64,000 nt of DNA, from NCBI GenBank assembly GCA_900318535.1, contig ONKU01000010.1, positions 1-64,000 of the forward strand. Reading direction: 5' to 3'. The DNA comes from an uncultured Prevotellaceae bacterium (lineage in GTDB: Bacteria; Bacteroidota; Bacteroidia; Bacteroidales; Muribaculaceae). Shown piece by piece: positions 15,085-23,109 of the stretch. Both the position numbers and the translations under genes were made by a program. The notes beneath the pieces were generated by a model. That model saw nothing but the letters and a program-made list of their open reading frames with translations. It made no database searches and had not been told where the DNA came from. Numbering within the stretch: the first letter of the stretch is position 1; each line of letters opens with the position of its first letter.

Positions 15085-15877
15085 GGCCGCCCGGCGGCTC
15101 ATGGCTGTGGCGCTGTTGCTGTGCGTTACCGCACTGGCAGCCATGGCGCAGGTGCCTGAGCGCCCCAACCCGCCACGGCTGGTCAACGACTTTGCCGGCA
15201 TCCTGGGCGACTGCCAGTGGCTGGAAGACTCGCTCGAGCGCATTGCCGTGGAGACCAGCAACCAGATCTGCGTGGTGACCATGAACGACTTTGGCGGCTA
15301 TGACAAGGCTATGATGGCCTACAGCATCGGCCAGGAGTGGGGCGTGGGCAAGAAGGGCAACAACAACGGCGTTGTCATCCTCATCAAGCCCAAGACCGAG
15401 GACAGCAAGGGCGAGGCGTTCATCGCTCCCGGCTATGGCCTGGAGGGCGCCATCACCGACGCCATCAGCACACGCATCGTCAACCAAGAGATGATTCCAC
15501 ACTTCAAGGAGAACGACTACCTGGGCGGTGTATGGGCCGGAGCGCAAGTCGTGCGCGACCTGGCCACAGGCGAATACAACGAGGAAGACTACGCCCAGCA
15601 GGATGACGATAGCGCCTTGTTCGCGCTCATCCTGTTTATCCTCATCTTTGCCTTCTTCATGTACCTGGCCCACAAGAGCAACCAGAATGGTGGCGGTGGT
15701 CACCGCAACAACCGCGACACCGGCACCTGGGGCGGACCCATCATCTTCACCACCGGCAGCGACTGGAACCGCGGCGGCTCGTCATGGAGCGGCGGCGGTG
15801 GCTGGAGCGGCGGTGGAGGCTGGGGAGGCTTCGGCGGCGGCTCCTTCGGCGGCGGTGGAGGCGGCGGCAGCTGGTAA
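15056..15877 (+). CDS. TPM-domain membrane protein with Gly-rich tail (YgcG type)
   Basis: I choose the ATG at 15056 (MTKTMVIWSK), which gives a signal peptide ending near AAMAQ; earlier starts only lengthen the basic leader. The TPM domain occupies about residues 40-165 (LVNDFAGILGDCQWLEDSLE, ICVVTMNDFGGYD, GVVILIKPK, APGYGLEGAITD). A membrane segment follows (ALILFILIFAFFMYL), then a tail of about 60 residues made almost only of Gly, Ser and Trp (GGGGWGGFGGGSFGG). This is the standard YgcG design and the third gene of the lemA unit. A clear terminator follows. The overlap with the preceding gene is about 29 bases and implies coupled translation. Confidence 0.88.
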   Translation: MTKTMVIWSKAARRLMAVALLLCVTALAAMAQVPERPNPPRLVNDFAGILGDCQWLEDSLERIAVETSNQICVVTMNDFGGYDKAMMAYSIGQEWGVGKKGNNNGVVILIKPKTEDSKGEAFIAPGYGLEGAITDAISTRIVNQEMIPHFKENDYLGGVWAGAQVVRDLATGEYNEEDYAQQDDDSALFALILFILIFAFFMYLAHKSNQNGGGGHRNNRDTGTWGGPIIFTTGSDWNRGGSSWSGGGGWSGGGGWGGFGGGSFGGGGGGGSW

Positions 15878-15905
15878 TCCCCACCCCATCACATCAAGCT
15901 ATCAG

Positions 15906-15945
15906 AAAAGGCTTCAAGTGCAATCTTGAAGCCTTTTTCTTTTTC
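15906..15945 (+). terminator. terminator of the lemA/TPM operon
   Basis: AAAAGGCTTCAAG pairs perfectly with CTTGAAGCCTTTT around TGCAAT, followed by TTTCTTTTTC. Confidence 0.9.
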
Positions 15946-16018
15946 TACCTCCCGCTCACAACAGTTGCCAATTAGTGCCAGAAGAAATCAATCATCTACA
16001 ATTTTGCGGCCATGATTA

Positions 16019-16050
16019 TTTGTAAAATCATCATCTATTCACTATCTTTG
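16019..16050 (+). promoter_or_regulatory. promoter of the 16083 gene
   Basis: TATCTTTG at 16043-16050 and TTTG at 16019-16022, spaced by 20 bases; the ATG is at 16083. Confidence 0.7.
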
Positions 16051-16082
16051 CGACATCATTAACAACCTAATCCACTACAGCA

Positions 16083-17081
16083 ATGAATCGATTCAGACTA
16101 CTCTTTCTTGTCGCAGCTGCTTCACTGGCCTCACTGGCCATGGCACAGGCCGTTTCCACAGGCGAGTATTCCTATCAGGTCGACGGCACCCCTGCCATGA
16201 CAGGCCAAGCCACACATGACCACTTGTTTACTCAATGTGAGTACAATGGCCAGACCTTTGTCAATAAGATCTCGTTTCAGAGCGGCAATACCCAAACGGT
16301 ATGGTTCTATCTCGACGATGATGAGATCTACCAGAACGAAGCCATTCAGGCCTTGACTCCCATTGCCTATAACGCCGCTGGAGACCTGTACAACGAGATC
16401 ACCTACAACTCCTTCCAGTGCGAGATCTATTTGCCCGAGGACATTCAGATCGTCACCATTGCCGATGAAGACTACAACGAGGTGTTCTATCTGCAGGGAG
16501 ACCGTTTGCCGACGTCGTCCACCATCGCCTGGAGTTGGAATTGCACAAAGGAAGTTGACGGTAAGACCTATAATGTGTATATGGTCACGTGCTACAATAC
16601 CAACTCTTTCGGCTCGCATTTTTCGGCAAAAAACGGCACCTTGTATAAGCGCAACGGCGCCTTGAAGAAAGAATCGTCACTGTTTGCCCTGTTCTTGAAC
16701 AACGTCAGCTTTGACCCCGTCGAGGGACGTTTTGACCAAGACATGATCATTGCCAACCAGATCTTCATGTTGCGCGAGACCTATATCGCCGGCTGGGAAC
16801 CCAACGAGGCCATCTTTTTCTATGGCACGGGCGGCAACTTCGAGACCCAGCGATTCATGACCTATAACCGGGTGGAAATGTATGGTACCGACGGCATCGG
16901 GGCCTTGCCCGGTGACGTGGATGGCAACGGCATCATCAACATCGAGGATGTCACCGTATTGATCGATCACCTGCTGAGTGGTTTGCCCATTGACGGAAAC
17001 GGCGACGCCGACGGCGATGGCGACATCAACATCTCAGATGTGACCGAAATCATCGACATGCTCCTGAACAAGAGCCATTAA
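16083..17081 (+). CDS. secreted protein with C-terminal dockerin-type repeats
   Basis: A 332-residue exported protein with a signal peptide (cleavage near AMAQA, residue 21). The region 22-270 is mostly beta-rich and unrecognised. From residue 277 there are two dockerin-type loops, GDVDGNGIIN and GDADGDGDIN, each with a following helix (VTVLIDHLL and VTEIIDMLL). The sequence is as GC-rich as the housekeeping genes around it. It is most like the 41-1000 protein in layout, not detectably in its central region. It has its own promoter and terminator, so it stands alone. Confidence 0.8.
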   Translation: MNRFRLLFLVAAASLASLAMAQAVSTGEYSYQVDGTPAMTGQATHDHLFTQCEYNGQTFVNKISFQSGNTQTVWFYLDDDEIYQNEAIQALTPIAYNAAGDLYNEITYNSFQCEIYLPEDIQIVTIADEDYNEVFYLQGDRLPTSSTIAWSWNCTKEVDGKTYNVYMVTCYNTNSFGSHFSAKNGTLYKRNGALKKESSLFALFLNNVSFDPVEGRFDQDMIIANQIFMLRETYIAGWEPNEAIFFYGTGGNFETQRFMTYNRVEMYGTDGIGALPGDVDGNGIINIEDVTVLIDHLLSGLPIDGNGDADGDGDINISDVTEIIDMLLNKSH

Positions 17082-17104
17082 CGGCAACTCTGATCAGGAA
17101 ACGA

Positions 17105-17140
17105 CAATGGCAGCGTGCCACACGGGGCGCGCTGCCATTG
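17105..17140. terminator. hairpin between convergent genes
   Basis: CAATGGCAGCG (17105-17115) and CGCTGCCATTG (17130-17140) are perfect complements around a GC-rich loop. It lies between the convergent 16083 and 17235 genes. Confidence 0.7.
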
Positions 17141-17234
17141 CGGTTTCTCACAACGGGCGGGAGCTCGATACTAAAGCCCGATAGGGGCTTCTGAGTCCTT
17201 TTCCGCTGGTCTCAGGCTCTCGAGGGCCTGGGAA

Positions 17235-18005
17235 TTATTTGTTCTTTGCCTCCTCGGGGGCAATACCTACCAATTCGGGATCGATGAGAATGCGTCCGCA
17301 GTACTCACACACGATGACCTTCTTGTGCATCTTGATCTCCATCTGGCGCTGGGCGGGGATGCGGTTGAAGCAGCCGCCACAAGCGTTGCGCTGAACGACC
17401 ACGATGCCCAGACCGTTGCGGGTGTTCTTGCGGATGCGCTTGAAAGCGGTCAGCAGGCGCTCTTCGATCTTGTTCTCCTGCTTCTTGGCCTTCTCGCGCA
17501 AGGTCTCCTCCTTCTGCTTGTTCTCGGAGACGATCTCATTCAACTCGCTCTTCTTCTCAACCAGGGCGTGCTCACGGTCGGTGCACTGATCCTGTGCCTT
17601 GTTGATTTCGGCCTTGAGGACGTCGATGCGGCGTGCCGCCTCGTTCATCTTCTTCTCGGCGAGTTCAATGTTCAGTGTCTGGTACTCGATCTCCTTGGTC
17701 AGGTAGTCATACTCACGGTTGTTGCGCACATTGTCCTGGTCGGCAGTGTACTTGTCGATCAGCTCCTCGGCTTTGGCCTTGATATCGCGGTTGCGGGCCA
17801 ACTCGTCCTGTTGCACTGCGACCTCGTCCTCGAACTTGTTAACGCGGGTGTGCAGACCGGCGATTTCGTCTTCCAGATCCTGTACTTCCTGCGGGAGTTC
17901 ACCTCTCAGGGTCTTGATGGCGTCAATTTCCGAGAGTTTTTGCTGCAAGTCGTAGAGCGCTTTGAGCTTCTCTTCAACGGTGAGTTCTTTCTTTGCTGTT
18001 GCCAT
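17235..18005 (-). CDS. coiled-coil protein with C4 zinc ribbon (CdsZ/zf-RING_7 type)
   Basis: A 256-residue cytoplasmic protein: residues 10-180 form a long coiled coil rich in Glu, Lys and Leu, and the C-terminus carries a C4 zinc ribbon with C209, C212, C233 and C236 (ACGGCFNRIPAQ, then IVCEYCGRILID). This matches PF02591 proteins, related to CdsZ chaperone-like factors; I know of no firm role in Bacteroidota. It is the lower gene of a pair with the Nif3 protein, 11 bases apart, a conserved neighbourhood. A -7 box inside the end of the nif3 gene could give it a second promoter. Confidence 0.88.
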   Translation of the reverse strand: MATAKKELTVEEKLKALYDLQQKLSEIDAIKTLRGELPQEVQDLEDEIAGLHTRVNKFEDEVAVQQDELARNRDIKAKAEELIDKYTADQDNVRNNREYDYLTKEIEYQTLNIELAEKKMNEAARRIDVLKAEINKAQDQCTDREHALVEKKSELNEIVSENKQKEETLREKAKKQENKIEERLLTAFKRIRKNTRNGLGIVVVQRNACGGCFNRIPAQRQMEIKMHKKVIVCEYCGRILIDPELVGIAPEEAKNK

Positions 18006-18016
18006 AACCTTTTGAT

Positions 18017-18817
18017 TTATAAATAATTTACTTGGTTCGTTTCATTTTTTGCGAAAGCGACTGCAAAGGTAGGACTTTTTTTCCGAATAATCTCTAAAAA
18101 AATCTCTTTTGTGAAATGCTCGCTTTCATAGTGCCCGATGTCGGCAACGACGATGCGCTGGCTGTTGTCCAGGAAATCGTGATAGCGCATGTCGGCAGTG
18201 ACATAGAGCTGTGCCCCGGCCTCGACCGCCTTGTCGAGCAGGAAACCGCCGGCTCCGCCACACAGGGCAACACGGCTCACCATGCGGTCACCGTCACCGC
18301 TGTAACGCACGGCGCCCACTTCAAAGGCCTGCTTGGCACGTTGCAATACCTCTCGCGCAGGCATCGGGTCGATGTCACCGATGACGCCGCAGCCTGCAGT
18401 GGTAGTTGCCTGGCTGCCATAGGCTGCCACATCGTTCACATCGAGAAAGTCCACATGGGTCATCCCTATCTTGTCGGCCATGCGGAACGACACTCCCTGC
18501 CATGCGCTGTCCATGTTGGTGTGGGCGCTGTAGATGGTAATGTCGTGCTTAATGGCCATGGCCACGGCGCGCTCAACAGGCGTGCGGCCCATGATCTTCT
18601 TGAGGCCGCGAAAGATGAGCGGATGATGCGAAATGACCAAGTTGAAGCCGCGCTCGATGGCCTCAGCAACGACGGCCTCGGTGGCATCGGTGCACAACAG
18701 GACGCCGGTGATTTCGGCCTCGGGGTCACCCACCTGGATGCCCGCATTGTCCCATTCCTCCTGCAACCGCAGGGGGGCATATTGCTCGATGGAATCGGTG
18801 ATTTCCTTTATTCGCAT
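18017..18817 (-). CDS. Nif3-like dinuclear metal centre protein
   Basis: The 266-residue protein shows the family metal ligands: EWDNAGIQVG near residue 21, LVISHHPLIFRG with H64 and H65, a central SAHTNMDSAWQG, and GHYESEHFTKE near the C-terminus. This is the short form of the family, lacking the inserted PII-like domain of roughly 100 residues seen in longer members. Nif3/YbgI proteins form hexameric rings with two metal ions per subunit; GTP cyclohydrolase I type 2 activity is claimed for some, but the role is not settled. Heptad repeats occupy the space upstream, just before the ATG. Confidence 0.9.
   Translation of the reverse strand: MRIKEITDSIEQYAPLRLQEEWDNAGIQVGDPEAEITGVLLCTDATEAVVAEAIERGFNLVISHHPLIFRGLKKIMGRTPVERAVAMAIKHDITIYSAHTNMDSAWQGVSFRMADKIGMTHVDFLDVNDVAAYGSQATTTAGCGVIGDIDPMPAREVLQRAKQAFEVGAVRYSGDGDRMVSRVALCGGAGGFLLDKAVEAGAQLYVTADMRYHDFLDNSQRIVVADIGHYESEHFTKEIFLEIIRKKSPTFAVAFAKNETNQVNYL
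18064..18071 (-). promoter_or_regulatory. -7 box within the 3' end of the nif3 gene
   Basis: TACCTTTG read on the minus strand. It would start transcription near 18057, about 50 bases before the ATG of the zinc-ribbon gene at 18005. The location inside codons of the upstream gene makes chance more likely. Confidence 0.4.
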
Positions 18818-18828
18818 TGTGTGAGTTC

Positions 18829-18856
18829 TTAGTTTTTAGTTGTTAGTTTTTAGTAT
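18829..18856. repeat. four tandem heptads, TTAGTNN
   Basis: TTAGTTT, TTAGTTG, TTAGTTT and TTAGTAT, starting 11 bases upstream of the nif3 ATG. Together with the inverted set at 18872-18906 they could fold into a hairpin of roughly 25 bp. Confidence 0.85.
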
Positions 18857-18871
18857 GGCAGCGGTAATTCT

Positions 18872-18906
18872 ACTAAGAACTAAAAACTAACAACTTAAAA
18901 CTTAAA
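18872..18906. repeat. five inverted heptads, ACTAANA
   Basis: ACTAAGA, ACTAAAA, ACTAACA, ACTTAAA and ACTTAAA, opposite in direction to the array at 18829. The set ends just before the stop codon of aspS at 18909. Confidence 0.8.
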
Positions 18907-18908
18907 TA

Positions 18909-20690
18909 TCAAATCTTGTTCTCGGCTTTCAGGCGCTCGCGGTCCACGTCGATGTAGAGTTCGTCGAGCTGGCTCTGGTCAACAGGGCTGGGAGCATCAA
19001 GCATCACGTCGCGGCCACTGTTGTTCTTGGGGAACGCGATGCAGTCACGGATGCTGTCCAGGCCTGCCATAATCGACACGAAGCGGTCGAAACCGAAGGC
19101 CAGACCGGCATGGGGAGGTGCACCATACTTGAAGGCGTTGATCAGGAAGCCGAACTGTGCCATGGCGCGCTCGGGGGTGAAGCCCAGGATGTCAAACATC
19201 TTGGCCTGCAGCTTGCCGTCATGGATACGCAGACTGCCGCCACCCACCTCGATACCGTTGCACACGAAGTCGTAGGCCTTGGCGCGCACACGCTCGGGGT
19301 GCTCGTCGAGCAAGGGAATATCGTCGGGATTGGGCATGGTGAACGGGTGGTGCGTAGCCATCAGGCGCTGCTCCTCGTCGCTCCACTCAAACAGCGGGAA
19401 ATCGATAATCCACAGGCACTCGAACTTGTCTTTGTCCCTCAGACCCAAGCGGTCGCCCATTTCCAGACGCAGGGTGCACAGCTGCACGCGGGTCTTGTTG
19501 GCATTGTCGCCGCTCATGATCAGCACGAGGTCGCCGTCGTTGGCACCCATCTTCTCCTTGAGCTGCTGCCATACGGCGGGCTCATAGAATTTGTCGATGC
19601 TGCTCTTGACGGTGCCGTCGGCATTGAACTTGACGTACACCAGGCCCTTGGCACCCACCTGCGGGCGCTTAACAAACTCTACCAGGCCGTCGAGCTGCTT
19701 GCGCGTATAGTCGGCACAGCCGGGAGCACAGATGGCACCGATGTAGTTGGCCTCGTTGAACACGGGGAAGGTGCCGGTGCCCTTGAGCACGTCATCCACC
19801 TCGACAAAGGTCATGCCGAAACGGCGGTCGGGCTTGTCGCTGCCGTACAGGCGCATGGCGTCGTGCCACGTCATCTGGTCGAGCTTCTCGGGCAGGTCCA
19901 CACCACGCACCTGCTTGAACAGGTGGCGGGCCAGGCCCTCAAACACATCAATCACGTCCTCCTGATCGACAAAGCTCATCTCGCAGTCGATCTGGGTGAA
20001 CTCGGGCTGACGGTCGGCACGCAGGTCCTCGTCGCGGAAACACTTGGCAATCTGGAAATAGCGGTCAAAGCCGGCCACCATCAGCAGCTGCTTGAGCGTT
20101 TGCGGGCTCTGCGGCAGGGCGTAGAACTGACCGGGATTCATGCGCGAGGGCACGATAAAGTCGCGTGCGCCTTCGGGCGTGGAACCGATCAGGATAGGCG
20201 TTTCCACCTCCAGGAAGCCCTTGTCGTCAAGGTAGTTGCGGATGAGGATCGCCATGTCGTGGCGCAATTCCAGATTCTTGCGCACGGCATTGCGGCGCAA
20301 GTCCAGATAGCGGTATTTCATCCTCAGGTCGTCACCGCCATCGGTATTGTCCTCGATGGTGAACGGCGGCGTGATGCTCTCGCTCAGGATATTCAGCTTG
20401 CTGGCGATGATCTCAATATCGCCCGTGGGAATATTGGCATTCTTGCTGGAACGCTCGGCAACGGTGCCCACAACCTGGATGACGTATTCACGTCCCAGGT
20501 GGTTGGCCTGCTCACACAGTTCAGCGTCCACCTCGTTGTTAAACACGATTTGGGTGATACCATAACGGTCACGCAGGTCCACAAAGGTCATGCCACCCAT
20601 CTTGCGGGTGCGCTGCACCCATCCTGCCAGAGTCACGACTTCGCCCACATTGGCCAGACGAAGTTCGCCGTTAGTTTTGGTTCTGTACAT
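18909..20690 (-). CDS. aspS: aspartyl-tRNA synthetase
   Basis: Charges tRNA-Asp with aspartate in the cytoplasm. The 593-residue length, an N-terminal OB-fold anticodon-binding domain ([35 protein letters not shown]), class II motifs ([38 protein letters not shown]), the bacterial GAD insertion domain in the middle (about 300-420) and the closing [15 protein letters not shown] all fit the bacterial type. The start MYRTKTNG at 20690 is preferred, because the -7 box at 20737-20744 puts the transcript start near 20730, after the upstream in-frame start at 20735. A tRNA-Asp gene is at 25267, not linked. Confidence 0.97.
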   Translation of the reverse strand: MYRTKTNGELRLANVGEVVTLAGWVQRTRKMGGMTFVDLRDRYGITQIVFNNEVDAELCEQANHLGREYVIQVVGTVAERSSKNANIPTGDIEIIASKLNILSESITPPFTIEDNTDGGDDLRMKYRYLDLRRNAVRKNLELRHDMAILIRNYLDDKGFLEVETPILIGSTPEGARDFIVPSRMNPGQFYALPQSPQTLKQLLMVAGFDRYFQIAKCFRDEDLRADRQPEFTQIDCEMSFVDQEDVIDVFEGLARHLFKQVRGVDLPEKLDQMTWHDAMRLYGSDKPDRRFGMTFVEVDDVLKGTGTFPVFNEANYIGAICAPGCADYTRKQLDGLVEFVKRPQVGAKGLVYVKFNADGTVKSSIDKFYEPAVWQQLKEKMGANDGDLVLIMSGDNANKTRVQLCTLRLEMGDRLGLRDKDKFECLWIIDFPLFEWSDEEQRLMATHHPFTMPNPDDIPLLDEHPERVRAKAYDFVCNGIEVGGGSLRIHDGKLQAKMFDILGFTPERAMAQFGFLINAFKYGAPPHAGLAFGFDRFVSIMAGLDSIRDCIAFPKNNSGRDVMLDAPSPVDQSQLDELYIDVDRERLKAENKI

Positions 20691-20736
20691 TGTCTTGATA
20701 TAGTATTGAAATGGTTGTTTTATCGTTTCAAACATA

Positions 20737-20744
20737 CAAAGTTA
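20737..20744 (-). promoter_or_regulatory. -7 box of aspS
   Basis: TAACTTTG on the minus strand, 47 bases before the chosen ATG. It decides the start codon of aspS, because the longer frame begins upstream of the expected transcript. No well-spaced -33 is clear. Confidence 0.55.
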
Positions 20745-20807
20745 CTACATTCTTATCACAATTCACCCCCTTTGTGCCAAAAAAATATGAAAATCACATT
20801 TTTTGTC

Positions 20808-20837
20808 TTGCCATGTCAGGAAAATGCTCTACCTTTG
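20808..20837 (+). promoter_or_regulatory. promoter of tRNA-Pro
   Basis: TACCTTTG at 20830-20837 and TTG at 20808-20810 with a 19-base spacer; the mature tRNA starts 23 bases later. Confidence 0.7.
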
Positions 20838-20860
20838 CACCGCTTTTTAAACAAGAGCAT

Positions 20861-20935
20861 CGGGGTGTAGCGCAGTCCGGTTAGCGCGCCTGCTTTGGGA
20901 GCAGGAAGTCCCTGGTTCGAATCCAGGTACCCCGA
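20861..20935 (+). tRNA. tRNA-Pro (anticodon TGG)
   Basis: The acceptor stem pairs CGGGGTG with TACCCCG (one G-T pair). The anticodon stem-loop is CCTGC-TTTGGGA-GCAGG with TGG as the anticodon, and the T arm is CCTGG-TTCGAAT-CCAGG. The discriminator is A and no CCA is encoded. A promoter lies upstream and a terminator directly downstream, so it is a single-gene unit. Confidence 0.96.
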
Positions 20936-20954
20936 CACATAAATAAGAAATGAA

Positions 20955-20999
20955 CTGGAGCAAGTCACCCACTCGGGTAGACTTGCTCCAGATTTTTTG
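20955..20999 (+). terminator. terminator after tRNA-Pro
   Basis: CTGGAGCAAGTC and GACTTGCTCCAG form a perfect 12-bp stem followed by ATTTTTTG. Confidence 0.92.
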
Positions 21000-21037
21000 T
21001 TATCCTCTCACACTCAGTGAGGGGGCGCGGTTGTCTA

Positions 21038-22879
21038 TCAATCGTTCCAGTTGCCGCTCAGCAGGTAATCGATCAATACGGTCACGTCATCAATGGTGAT
21101 TCTGCCATCGAGTGAGCAATCGGCGTCACCAGCGGTAGTGGTGCCAGCGAGCAGGCAGTCGATCAGGTCGGTAACATCTTCGATGCTGACCTTTCCGTCG
21201 GCGTTCACGTCACCGCGGTCTGCAGCGGGCGCATCAAACTCGCCCAGCTTGCGCTTGTTGGCGTTGGTGACATATAGATCACTTAACGAATTGGAACGCA
21301 GGGGGCGGCTGATAAAGGCCACGATGTTCAGGTTGTCGGCATTCCAGTTATTGGGGATGTCAATGGTGAACTCGTTCTTATAGGTGTCTCCATCCTTGTT
21401 GAGGGCGACGCCCTTGACCGAAACGAGCGCCTTGCGCAGCACGCCGTTGTGGACATAATTGTTCACTACAGCGCCCTGGTTCATCTGAGCTGCCACTAAG
21501 TTGTCCTCAGTAATATAGACGGTGAGCCTGCTGTCAGCCCCCATGAAATCCTCATAGTTGGGCACCAACTTGCCGTCAATGGTGATGGTAGCATTGCGCG
21601 TATCGGCATCAAATCGGCTGTTCACATTCACTGTGGCCCAAGAGGGTTCCTCATCAAGGGAGTCAAAGAAGGCGCTCATCATTGACGCACTCGTCCCTGA
21701 CAGGACAGCGAACAGCTCGTTGGCACTGCCGATGCCCATGCTCCTGTCGAAGGTGCCTTCAGGATAACCGTCAATGCCTTGATAAGCCTCAAGTGAGTCG
21801 CACTGCGCAGTGGGGAACGGATCTACCGGGCTACCAAACAATACATGTACGCCCACCCAAGCGACGTCGCCGCGCATCTCGCACAGGTTCTGCAGATTGG
21901 CCGAGCCTACAGGGCACCAGGTGCAGCCTGTCGACGTGAACTGCTCCACCAGGTGCATCTGGCGCGAGAAGCCGTGGTCAAAGCATTTAAACGTTGTAGA
22001 CAAGGTGATGGGCCTCTCTACGGGCTCTCCATTGATAGTGGCTATCGTTACGCTCAATGTGTGGGCACCTGCCGTCAGTCCCTCGGTGCTCACGACATCC
22101 TGTATGGTGGCATACTCGTTGGTCAAATCCATGGGATTAATGATGGTCTTTACCACATTGCCGTCGATAGCGATGTCAAGAGTGACCCCACCAGCAGCGA
22201 TGTCGATGGCGCCCAGGTTGCGAATCTGGAACGAGAAGGGAAGATCATCACCTGCCACCAGAGTGCTTTTGCAGGTCATATTGGCGAGACGCAGAATATA
22301 CTGGGGGAAATGATCATTCTCCACAACGCACTGCATGCTCAGGTTGCCTTTTGTGTTCACACCATAGTTCATCCAGTTGCTGCCACGCAAGATGTAGGTG
22401 GGGTAAACGGTGCCGATCTTGACAGCCGAGATAGGCTTGGACTTATTATCTACCTGCTCGTAGTCAAAACCAATTCTCAGACCGTAACCTTCAGGAAGGT
22501 CGATCTCGTAGGGCTCCTCCAGCTCGATGACATTCCAACCGGGCTGCCCGCTCACTTCGCAGGGCCACTCGGCAATTTCACCTGTCAGCTGACCATCGAG
22601 GCCAATAGGCATGACAAACAGGCGCGAGATGGGCGCTTCTTCCACCAGACCAATCCTGAAAGAGACGATTTTTCCTCCCTGGAACAGAGCCAAATCATCA
22701 GCATTGAAATCGGTTGCGATGGGGTTAAGGCCCTTCAAGAAACCCTGTCCCCAACCAGCGGTGGCAAGATCATCGGTCGTGTAGTGACCCAACAGTTTTT
22801 GGTTAGGGCCAAGTTCTACGGCCCCTGCAGTCAACGACAGCATGAATGCTGCCAACAGTAGTAAAATTGATTTCTTCAT
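21038..22879 (-). CDS. Omp28-family secreted protein with C-terminal dockerin repeats
   Basis: A 613-residue protein with a signal peptide (MKKSILLLLAAFMLSLTAGA). Residues 20-200 are a beta-rich domain, 200-300 an immunoglobulin-like domain (RNLGAIDIAAGGVTLDIAID). From about 305 an Omp28/thioredoxin-like domain begins (MHLVEQFTSTGCTWCPVGS) with a CxxC pair at C319 and C322, which could form a redox-active disulfide. The last 58 residues carry two dockerin-type loops (GDVNADGKVS and DCSLDGRIT). It is a close paralogue of the next gene upstream on the same strand, with the same domain order. Each has its own promoter. Confidence 0.87.
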   Translation of the reverse strand: MKKSILLLLAAFMLSLTAGAVELGPNQKLLGHYTTDDLATAGWGQGFLKGLNPIATDFNADDLALFQGGKIVSFRIGLVEEAPISRLFVMPIGLDGQLTGEIAEWPCEVSGQPGWNVIELEEPYEIDLPEGYGLRIGFDYEQVDNKSKPISAVKIGTVYPTYILRGSNWMNYGVNTKGNLSMQCVVENDHFPQYILRLANMTCKSTLVAGDDLPFSFQIRNLGAIDIAAGGVTLDIAIDGNVVKTIINPMDLTNEYATIQDVVSTEGLTAGAHTLSVTIATINGEPVERPITLSTTFKCFDHGFSRQMHLVEQFTSTGCTWCPVGSANLQNLCEMRGDVAWVGVHVLFGSPVDPFPTAQCDSLEAYQGIDGYPEGTFDRSMGIGSANELFAVLSGTSASMMSAFFDSLDEEPSWATVNVNSRFDADTRNATITIDGKLVPNYEDFMGADSRLTVYITEDNLVAAQMNQGAVVNNYVHNGVLRKALVSVKGVALNKDGDTYKNEFTIDIPNNWNADNLNIVAFISRPLRSNSLSDLYVTNANKRKLGEFDAPAADRGDVNADGKVSIEDVTDLIDCLLAGTTTAGDADCSLDGRITIDDVTVLIDYLLSGNWND

Positions 22880-22963
22880 AACAAAAACATGATGTTAAAC
22901 AGTTGAAAAATATACTTTAGTCAATGTTTCTAGCCCAAAATCGGTTCATTATCATTTGACAGG

Positions 22964-22992
22964 CAAAGATAGTCAAATTTTTCGATATACAA
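22964..22992 (-). promoter_or_regulatory. promoter of the 21038 gene
   Basis: On the minus strand TATCTTTG (22971-22964) and TTG (22992-22990), spacer 18 bases. The leader is about 75 bases. Confidence 0.65.
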
Positions 22993-23041
22993 CATTTTAT
23001 TGCGATACCATAAAAAATAATAAGAGAAAATGCCCCATATC

Positions 23042-23079
23042 AAAAAACGGCAGGATTCCCGTGAAATGGAAATCCTGCC
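23042..23079 (-). terminator. terminator after the 23110 gene
   Basis: On the minus strand GGCAGGATTTCC and its partner GGGAATCCTGCC form a stem followed by a T-run (A-run at 23042-23047). Confidence 0.85.
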
Positions 23080-23109
23080 ATAGTCTATTCAGTTAATTGA
23101 CTGAGCGCA

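Noticed and set aside
16083..17081. Cellulosome component
   Set aside because: Dockerin repeats are present, but no glycoside hydrolase, cohesin or scaffoldin lies in the window.
19110..20870. A 586-codon open frame on the plus strand opposite aspS
   Set aside because: It lies wholly antisense to a clear synthetase and is caused by the GC-rich codon bias; the translation has low-complexity His/Gln/Val content and no motif.
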